The notes under the pieces are model-generated. The model saw only the letters and a list, made by a program, of their open reading frames with translations. It was not told the DNA's origin and did no database searches. Source: Tieghemiomyces parasiticus (Eukaryota; Kickxellomycota; Dimargaritomycetes; Dimargaritales; Dimargaritaceae). From it: a DNA stretch of 16,661 nucleotides. Position numbers and translations under genes: made by a program. The stretch covers positions 1-16,661 of the forward strand of contig JANBPT010001006.1 in the NCBI GenBank assembly GCA_027575765.1. Direction: 5' to 3'. Shown piece by piece: positions 8,677 to 15,946 of this stretch (position 1 is the first letter of the stretch; each line of letters opens with the position of its first letter).

Positions 8677-11600
8677 CTACCGCTTGGTGAGCTGCTCTAC
8701 CCGGGTGATCAGCTCGGTAATCTGCACCTTATACATTTCTTTCATGTCGGAAATATCCGCCTGAAGTTCCGCCACCAGCTCAGTCTTCTCACCGAGCAGT
8801 TCCAACACGGTAGCGTGTCGGACGGCGAGATCCTTAGATTCGGTCTCCAAGGTCGTTAGTCGTTGAACGGTAGCCACCAGTTCCTCCGTTTCGGCCGCCT
8901 TAGTGGCCAAAGTTTCCTCGAGTTGAGTTCGCCGGTCACTGACGGTTTGAAGCTGGGTTTGTAAGGTGGCTATTTGGGCTTTGAGCTGCCGCATGGCCGT
9001 CAGACTCCCCGTAACCGAGGCGTCCGGGCCGGTGGTGGGGGTAGGCGTACCACCCAAGGTGCTGACACTGCCTCGACGTGATGAGGCGGGGGATGACGGC
9101 CGACTCGCCTCCAGGCGAGGTGACAACCCGCGGAGAAGCAGGGAGTGATGCGGGGAGGCCGGTAATGATGCTGATGACGACGACGATGGTGGTGGTGGGT
9201 TGACCTCCAAGCCATTAGTCGTGGCGGCGATGGCCGACGTTTCAGGGGCGTTGGTACTATGAATAGCTACGGGGCCGTTGCTAGGCGATAGGGCCGCGGC
9301 CCGAGGCAATCCCGCTTCGGCCTGCTGCGCGGTGAGCTGTCGTTCTAAATCGAGGTTCACCTGGGTGGCGCGAGTTAGTTGTTTAGTCATCCGCTCCACT
9401 TGGGATTCCAGCTCGGTCGCCCGGACCTGCGCCTCCTCGGCTTGGCGGGTCAACTCGCCCCGCTCGTCCTCTAGATCCTCGCTACGTACGCGGGCATCAG
9501 CGAGACTAGCCTCGGCACTTTCGACCTGCTCGGTCAGGTCGGCCACTCGCTGCTCTAAGGCGGAGATTCGTGCGTCGCGGTCGGCAAGCTGCTTCAGGGC
9601 CTTCTTCAGGTTGGTCTGCAGCTTACGTTCCGTCGTGGCGCGCGAGACTGTCTCGGTGTTGAGCCGGTTGGTCAGTTCCTCAATCTGCCGGAAGAGCGGA
9701 GCCGTGTGCTCGTGGATGCTGACGTTATAGGTCTCGCTGCTAGATTCGGCCAGCTCTAGCCGCATCCGGAGCGTGCTGATTTGCCCCAGGAGCGTGGTCT
9801 CTTGGCTGTGGAGGTTGGCGTTGAGCGTGGCGATTTCCTGGTCACGCTCCTCCAGTTTGGCGTCGGCTACCTGGCCTTGCTGTGCCAGAGCGGCCTCAGT
9901 GTGGCGGAGCTTGTTTTCCAGAGCCTGGGCACGCGCGGTCTAAGCAAGCGTTCAGTTGTAATATATATATATATAAAACGGGGAGGGGGAAGAAAGCAGC
10001 ATAGTTAATAATGGTTAGGCCAACGAAAAGAATCAATGGATCACTTAACTACAGATCAATGGCCGCTGGCCACCGCAATCGCCTTTCCCTAATTGGGTTT
10101 TGACTTACTTCCTGCTCCCGAGCCTGACTACTGGCTTCGCGCTGGGCCTGGGCTACCTTGGCCTTCGATGCCTGAATCTCCTTATTAGCTGCCTCAAGGC
10201 TGGCTTGCACCTTTGCCTGGGCCTTCTCGGCGGCTCGCGCTCCGTTCTGCAGTTCCTGGACAGTCCGCTTCAGCTGGTCTACCTGCGTGGCTTGGGCTTT
10301 CAGTTGCTCGATGCGACGGACGTCGGCCTCCTTCTGGGCGCGTAACTTACGTTCCCCTTCATCGACTTTCGCTTGGACCTTCTCGGTCTTGGCCTGGGCC
10401 GCACGTAGTAACCGCTCGCCGTCGGCCACCTCGCCACGCAACCGTTTGATGGTGTTGGATAGCCGCAGTTCTTTGCGGGACAGGTTTCCACCTTCCTCGA
10501 TGAGCTGGGAAAGTTGGGCGTCGCGTTCGGTAAGGGTTTCCTTTTGGCGAGCAAGAACCTTTTCGAGCTTTTGGATGTCCGAGTTGCCCTTGGAGTTGGC
10601 CAGGAGAGCCTCGATGCCCGTTTTGAGGAGGGAAATCTCATCGTTGCGGAGGGCGAGAGTGCTCTCGTGTTCCGCCGCTGCCGCCGTTGTCAGGGCCTGA
10701 CGGTGGTCCAATTGCGCCTTGAGCTGATCAATTTGGCTCGTGAGCTGGCCGTTCTGCTCCTGGGCCACTTCCAGTTGCCGCTCGCGCTGCTCTAAAGTGC
10801 GCTGCAGGACGGCTTCGTCGATATCGAGGGACGCGCGCGGGTCCAGCGGGGTTACTGTTGTCATTGTGGGTGCTGAAGAGCGCTCGACTTCCGTGTCCGA
10901 TTCGGCGGAGGCCGAGAGTTCATGTGTATCGGTGGGGGCGGCCACGCCGGGCGTGGTAAGGACTGTGGGATGGTTTGGCGGTGACGAAGAGGTTGAAGTA
11001 GGCGGGTTCGCCATACTATCCTCACTTCCACGAACCGGGCGGGATGCGGCCGGTTCAGGCGACACGAGTGGGTCAACAAGAGCCTGTTGCAACCGTGGGG
11101 ACGAATAGGTGCGGGACACACGCTCACCGGTGGCGGGTGATGGCCGATCCACTGCTAGGGCACCACTGTCCTCTAGGACGGTAGGCTTGACGATAGAGAG
11201 GGCAGGCGATGGGAGGCGATCCACTGCTGGCGGCTGCTCGGTAGACATGGTCGGGGTGATGTTTGCGGTGGCCGGTGTAGCGTTTGACGAATTTACGGCA
11301 GCATTGAGACGCTCGTCTAGGGACTGACGGCCAGGCCGCGTATCCGCACCACCATCTCTGCCAGTACCGGCGGTGGTAGCAGTGTGCTTGGCCCGGAGAC
11401 TGTCGGTGCGATTTTGGTTAGACCCTAACCGTTGCGATGGGGGCATCGCCGAAGCAGCGACCACCACGTCAGCGGGTAACGGCACGAGCGCTGGTAGGTC
11501 ACTCTCCGATGCCGTAGGTACCGGTTTTGCACTGTTCTGTACACGGGACTGGGGGGTCTGGGCACCAGTAGCGGACGAAGCCCGTGGTTGTCTTGGCGGC

Positions 11601-11821
11601 TGGGCTGCACCCGGGGGCCGGCGGTTCTGACTCGGAGTACGGCGCATGGTATTCGAACTCCGGCCGGGGGTAGAGGCCGGGCCGGATACAGGCCCTGGTT
11701 GGCCATCGCCCGCCGCGGCAATGTCCAGAACTTGGTCGAGGCGGTTCTCGACGGAGTTGATGGCTTGCTTAAAGATGCCACCCCAGGACCGGTTGGCATC
11801 CGGTGCGCCAAAGAAGCTCAT
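8677..11821 (-). CDS. TMF1: TMF family golgin (TATA element modulatory factor 1 / Sgm1-like coiled-coil protein), two exons
   Basis: Predicted complement(join(8677..9939, 10109..11821)), 991 residues. Golgins of this family are long coiled coils on the Golgi that bind Rab6/Ypt6 and tether vesicles. N-terminus: MSFFGAPDANRSWGGIFKQ runs into an amphipathic helix ending ENRLDQVLDI, very like the start of animal TMF1. Residues 36-325 are Ser/Pro/Thr-rich and disordered. Coiled coil starts near 328. The TMF_DNA_bd-type segment lies near 400-480 with the diagnostic EEGGNLSRKELRLSNTIKRL. A TAPLFRQIEEL motif, also conserved in TMF1, lies near 655. A Ser/Pro linker lies at about 760-880. The C-terminal TMF_TATA_bd-type Rab6-binding coil occupies about 885-991 (VLELLGEKTELVAELQADIS, then KEMYKVQI). 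The family identification is firm. The start at 11821 rests on the match of the first residues to TMF1; the frame is open further upstream to 12124, but that extension has no family features and looks like leader. Confidence 0.93.
9940..10108 (-). other. Intron of TMF1, containing an AT dinucleotide run
   Basis: 169 nt. On the minus strand the donor is GAA|GTAAGT (exon 1 ends at 10109) and the acceptor is CTTGCTTAG| (exon 2 starts at 9939). Both exons meet at a codon boundary and the coiled-coil heptads continue across the join. CTAAC at 10018-10014 is a good branch site. A pure alternating AT run occupies 9961-9975, between branch site and acceptor. Confidence 0.85.
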
Positions 11822-13717
11822 GGCGTAGAATGTGAAAGCAGTGGTAATAAAGGCTAATGCGGGAGGGGATGAAGAAGGGGTGGTGATGGAAAAAGGGGCG
11901 GGGGGTATAGAGCGTTCGTGGTGGTTGAGTGGACAAAGGAAAGGGATGGCCGGGGCGGGACGTGTCGTGTAACTGGCGATGGGGCGAGAATAAACGTGAC
12001 GGGCGCCAGCTATCAAAGGAGGAACCGGAGTGGCGAAAGGAGTAACACGGGGCACCGTCACGGTCGAGAAGTAAGTCCGATGCCCTTGCCGTACTGTCGG
12101 CCTAATTATGGCGCACTTTTGCACGGGTCGGTTTCGGAACGTGCGCTGCGTGGAGTGTCCGGCGAGCTGCTGAACGGTACCGCTGAAGCTTCCCGCCGCA
12201 GGAGGAAGTCACTTGGTCTTCATCCGTATTAGGACCCGTAGCTCAGCTCCCCGTTGCTCCAGCAGGCACATGATACCCCTAGCCCATGTCTCTGGGCATG
12301 TCTAATGGTTTGGCCTACCCCCCCCCCCTCCCACGTTAAACAAATAGTATATTTGGCCATGTTTGATTAACGTACGCCATATGAAAGCACATCAATGACA
12401 GCCTGAGCTGCCTAGCGACATCCATCTGGAAGAACTATGGTCGGCCCTTGCTGAAAATGGGGGTACACTATCCGGCTTCTACCCATCAAGGAACCGGGCT
12501 CCCAGTCAGGACTACGCAATGTCAGCGATGACTTAGGACCGACGTGCAAAACCCGGCGGCCAGGTCTGGGATACTAAACCACTTCGGTCATTCGGATGTA
12601 TCCATAGGAGGGTAGCATCTATACCGCCTTTCCCGCGCGCGGTTCACGCAGGGGTATGGCATCAGGCTAGAGTCATTCCGCACTAGGAAGTGCCTCAGTA
12701 CATGGCTGGGCAATACTCATTCTATTCTTATTCGATATAATTAACACACTCTGCATCGTGACCAGCAGGTTGTGTTAAACTGGTAGGGCGCACACTCATC
12801 TCAACAAAAAATAAAGAAAAACTGCATGAATGGCAATGCCTAAGGACCCCAAAGCAGGATTCTGATAAGTATGCGGGACCGGGTCATGGTGCTATTCAGA
12901 GGTCAACGGGACTCAACCGTGTGGCACTGCAGTACGATTGATACGTCGGTGCGACGCCAGCTAGAAGGGACAGCCCTTAACCCAGTGAATATAACAGGGT
13001 TCACCTTTCCGAGGTTTCATAGTTGGTCGTGCTGTCGACGCACTTCATTCCTTGGTTACTGCGGCTGCTGGTAGTTTTGGCACAGCTCACACTGTTTGAT
13101 ATCGGCCGTTCCGTACCCGGCCGCACTATCTCCCCCCTCCCATAGAAGCTGGACCCAGCCGCGTGGCCCACGGTTTCCTGCACGCACACATTCCTTCTGG
13201 CAGTGCCAAGAAATGTGTGTGACCTGACCCCGGCGCCCATCTGTTCGTATCCGTTAGCGCCGGGCTTTGCGGAATTCACGGTGATACAAGGGATCCAGCT
13301 ACTGACTATCCGGAGGTTTCGTCCAGTGGCCATAGGTTCTCTTATAACCGATAGCCAGATGGGCCCGATGGTTGACCATTGTAATGGACCTGGCAAATTA
13401 CTCTGATATCTCTCACCTCGGGTGCTGGGCGCGTACGTCATTGCTGGCCCACCGCCACCCCCATCCCTCATCTCCTCCACGCGTCACTTGCCCTTCCTCT
13501 CTTCACATATCCCTCCCTCCCAGCCCCACTTCATTTCCCCGCTGAAACCATGAGTTCCCCCCCCCTTTCTCCACACATGTTTATCCCGCCTTCCCCACGG
13601 GTGACCGACACACTTGCATGACGCGGTGAGCACCTCTCCTGCCTCTCCCACCCTGACGGATATTTGCGTCCGTCGGCCTGACGCCCCCGCCTCCCGGTCC
13701 GCGAGTTCACCAAAGAG
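11822..13717. other. Intergenic region between TMF1 and the 13884 gene; no gene supported
   Basis: The first 60-100 nt (minus strand) are a pyrimidine-rich TMF1 leader. From about 12125 onward stops are frequent in all frames, base composition is even, and G/C-ending codons are not favoured. The longest frame (159 codons, minus, 13001-13480) shows no domain pattern. Eleven C in a row lie at 12318-12328. From about 13440 the plus strand becomes CT-rich and leads into the TATA box of the next gene. I find no rRNA, tRNA or transposon ends. Confidence 0.5.
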
Positions 13718-13724
13718 TATAAAA
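13718..13724 (+). promoter_or_regulatory. TATA box (TATAAAA) of the 13884 gene
   Basis: An exact TATAAAA sits in GC-rich surroundings 166 nt before the ATG at 13884. A TATA-directed start would fall near 13745-13755, giving a leader of about 130 nt. The ATG formed by the last A of the box (13724) would be upstream of transcription and so is not a plausible start codon. Confidence 0.6.
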
Positions 13725-13883
13725 TGTCGACCTCTTCGCCCCCTCAGTCATCGTCATCACCACTTTCTATGTTTCTACAATTCCGTCTCCACCTACTATT
13801 CTCTCCAATTTTGTCGCTCACATACCTCAGGTTTGTTCTTAACCTATCCACCGTCCACCACGAAACATATTTTCAGCATAGCC

Positions 13884-14336
13884 ATGGGCGGTCTCAGTCG
13901 GGCCAGGTCTCTGGTGGTCACGGGCGCCAAAAGCTCTCAAATCCGTATCATGAACCGCATGGGCCGCTACCGGTCCCCACAGCAAATGATCAATGCGGCG
14001 CGGGAATGGGTCGATATGCACGAATCCTACCTTTACCACACTTCCTACTGGACCTATGACGAAGGGTTCCGTAAGGGCCGCCAACTCGAATCCCGCGACC
14101 AGGACGCCCAGCTCCGCGGCAACGTCTTTGTCCGCTTGGTACGGCTCCAGCGGTCCCCGCGCGTCCGCTGCGTGGTGGTCACGGCCCCGGACTACGTATA
14201 TGCAACCGGGGATATGAATCCGTACTGCTACGGAGACGAAATTCGTGTCGAGACGTGGTTGGAGATGCGGCCAGATGATTCGTTTTATCATGCCGTGATG
14301 GCCGTCTTGACCGAGCGCTACAATGTCAGCTTTTAA
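13884..14336 (+). CDS. Uncharacterised 150-residue protein with a basic, possibly mitochondrial N-terminus
   Basis: I do not recognise a family. The ATG at 13884 lies in a strong context (gccATGG), follows a TATA box and a CT-rich leader, and the frame closes with tandem in-frame stops TAA TAG (14334-14339). Third positions favour G/C. The first 40 residues have eight Arg/Lys and no acidic residue, with Ser and hydrophobic residues between, which resembles a mitochondrial presequence. The rest looks like a folded domain rich in aromatics: WVDMHESYLYHTSYWTYDEG, then FVRLVRLQ, a beta-like RCVVVTAPDYVYATGD, and VETWLEM near the end. There are no membrane segments and no cysteine cluster. A possible 46-nt leader intron (GTTTGT at 13831 to CAG at 13876) would not change the protein if the start is 13884. 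Being a real gene is likely; the function is unknown. Confidence 0.75.
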   Translation: MGGLSRARSLVVTGAKSSQIRIMNRMGRYRSPQQMINAAREWVDMHESYLYHTSYWTYDEGFRKGRQLESRDQDAQLRGNVFVRLVRLQRSPRVRCVVVTAPDYVYATGDMNPYCYGDEIRVETWLEMRPDDSFYHAVMAVLTERYNVSF

Positions 14337-14763
14337 TAGCGGAGTGTATTGATGTATTACTACCCCCTCCTCTTTCCTCCTTGATTATTTTTCCTCGCGG
14401 CAGTTATATCCCACCACTCCAACTTTATCGTCGGCTTTGAGCCCATCTGTATATCACACCCAATATTCAATGTCCGTACTGCCACTAACCCCAAGCGTAG
14501 CCAACGTGTAGCGCCCCGTAACCTTTCCTCGTCCTAACGCCCCCCTCCGTCACAATAAAATTAATTGGAGTTGCAGCCGGCGTATACTCTGGAAGGAAAG
14601 AAATGCCGAGAGCAGTTCTTTGCTGCAAGGCACGTCAGCCCTCTATTACTCTCGCCCCATGGCAGACCCTTGTTCCCATCGAACACTTGCCTCATTTTAC
14701 TCTCGCTTGCAAGCGCCGACACCAACCCCTCTCTACCCCCTCCCTTCATTTCACCTTCTCACC
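14337..14763 (+). other. 3' UTR of the 13884 gene and leader of the next gene
   Basis: 427 nt between tandem genes. The first part is CT- and T-rich 3' UTR with TGTATAT at 14448-14454. AATAAA follows at 14554-14559, and from about 14640 a pyrimidine-rich stretch runs up to the next ATG. Only about 205 nt separate the poly(A) signal from that ATG, so the promoter of the second gene must be compact or overlap the first gene's 3' end. Confidence 0.5.
14554..14559 (+). terminator. Polyadenylation signal AATAAA of the 13884 gene
   Basis: Exact AATAAA, 217 nt past the TAA stop, embedded in ACAATAAAATTAATT. Confidence 0.55.
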
Positions 14764-15402
14764 ATGGCGGACATCGCCACCTCCGATGCCTTCCACACCC
14801 GACTCCGCCACGTCCTGCAACGGTACCAACTGGTGGCTCGATATTGCCTCGGCAAGCGGGATTTCACGCAGGCCACGGCGTACCTGGCCAAGATCTGCAG
14901 TATCCTCGACAACCTGGACCAAGCCGTATGGGCCCAGGTTCTGGCCCTCGGTCAGCCCGTGCTAGAACTCCAAACCGCGACCCCTACGGAGGCCGACGGG
15001 GAAGTGTCCACCCAGATCCCGCTCAGCGACCTGGATCTTGCGCTGGTGACGGACCTAAACCTGAACGGCTTGTTGGCAGGGGCAGTCCCGACTAGCGCCA
15101 CAGCGCCAGCGGCCATGACTAAAAGGCGGCCGCCGTTGGACCGTGCCGTGGCCGAGTTACGTGGAATTTCCTATTGGAATCTGGGCGACGGGTACCAGCG
15201 GGCAGGTAACCTGGTGCTTGCCGAGACGGCCTACAGCCAAAGCTCCGACTGGTTCTACCGTGGCCGCCACACCGCATCGAATCTAATGGCCCTCGAGCGT
15301 CTGGCTGACGTTGTGGAGTTACTGGGTAAGCAGCAGCTTGCTGGAAACCTGCGGCGGCGGCAGGACAAGATTCGGAGGCAGCTCACGGAGGGGGACAAGT
15401 AG
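14764..15402 (+). CDS. Uncharacterised 212-residue helical protein with a TPR-like repeat
   Basis: The family is not recognised. The ATG at 14764 (tcaccATGG) directly follows a CT-rich leader, and the protein MADIATSDAFHTRLRHVLQR to QLTEGDK ends at TAG 15400-15402. Codon third positions favour G/C throughout. The sequence is almost wholly helical. One repeat at about 134-167 fits the TPR pattern well: Tyr137, Leu140, Gly141, Tyr144, Ala153, Tyr157 and Ser160 fall on consensus positions 4, 7, 8, 11, 20, 24 and 27. Flanking helices (RYCLGKRDFTQATAYLAKI near 26-44; NLMALERLADVVELLGK near 176-192) could be partial repeats, with a loop of low complexity at about 68-125. The C-terminus is strongly basic (NLRRRQDKIRRQ). 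An in-frame ATG at 14659 would add 35 residues starting MADPCSHRTLASFYSRLQAP; its sequence looks like leader. A protein-binding adaptor role is only inference. Confidence 0.75.
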   Translation: MADIATSDAFHTRLRHVLQRYQLVARYCLGKRDFTQATAYLAKICSILDNLDQAVWAQVLALGQPVLELQTATPTEADGEVSTQIPLSDLDLALVTDLNLNGLLAGAVPTSATAPAAMTKRRPPLDRAVAELRGISYWNLGDGYQRAGNLVLAETAYSQSSDWFYRGRHTASNLMALERLADVVELLGKQQLAGNLRRRQDKIRRQLTEGDK

Positions 15403-15470
15403 TTCGATGTATCGGGGGTTTCATGCTTTCTACCCGCTGTTGTAAATTATAGTTTAAGACTTAAGCTCGG

Positions 15471-15476
15471 AATAAA
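15471..15476 (+). terminator. Polyadenylation signal AATAAA of the 14764 gene
   Basis: Exact AATAAA 69 nt past the TAG at 15400-15402. Confidence 0.55.
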
Positions 15477-15946
15477 ACATTTGACTAGGCGTGAAGAGTA
15501 TACCTTCAGGGTACGAAGAATGTGTACTATTTAATTGCTCGAGGTCGGGTTTCTTCGTGACCTAATGTCCCGAGTCCTACGCCACCCGACACTAAGTATA
15601 CGATGGCAGTGCTGTCCACGCTATCCGGGCTGTACACCTAAAACAGCTGGAAGGTATACATCGCCCCAAGGCAGTAGTCGTGAACGATCAGGAGTACAGT
15701 AGCGTACCGAAAATAACATCCCCTTCGCACAAGGCTCTCGCTGTCCAACACGGCGAGGGGCGGACAGGATGACGAAAAAAAAATACAAGTGACAAATGGA
15801 AGTTTAGGTAAAAGATTGGGATGAATAGGTATGGCAGTCGAGTGGAGAGGCAGGGCGGAAAGGAAGTATCAGAGGGGGGGATTATGCTTCAAGCCGCCCG
15901 CGCCGGGCCAGATCGAGCGAGCAGTTGCTGGGCTTCATGAGCCACT
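15477..15946. other. Convergent intergenic region
   Basis: 470 nt between the poly(A) signal of the 14764 gene and the stop of the minus-strand right-edge gene. There is no supportable gene. A run of nine A lies at 15775-15783. No AATAAA is seen on the minus strand close to the stop at 15947; the nearest ATTAAA (15530-15535 complement) is over 400 nt away, so the 3' end of the right-edge gene is undefined. Confidence 0.45.

Noticed and set aside
11640..11665. T-arm-like word GAGTTCGAATACC on the minus strand
   Set aside because: It lies within the TMF1 coding exon in frame, and there is no matching D arm or acceptor stem.
11822..12124. N-terminal extension of TMF1 to 12124
   Set aside because: The extra 101 residues have no family counterpart, read like a pyrimidine-rich leader, and TMF proteins begin at the MSxF-type start.
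12232..12310. tRNA-like start (GGACCCGTAGCTCAG)
   Set aside because: The D-arm-like word is not followed by an anticodon arm or a GGTTCGA-type T arm, and the ends do not pair.
13001..13480. 159-codon minus-strand frame
   Set aside because: Patternless composition, no leader or poly(A) signal on that strand, and no recognisable motif.
13724..14059. 111-codon plus frame starting MSTSSPPQSS
   Set aside because: Its ATG is part of the TATA box and so probably not transcribed, and it overlaps the better-supported 13884 gene in another frame.
15736..15766. Hairpin-like CTGTCC/GGACAG near an A9 run
   Set aside because: Only a 6-bp stem with a 15-nt loop and a competing CTCGC/GCGAG pairing; bacterial-type terminators are not relevant in this nuclear context.
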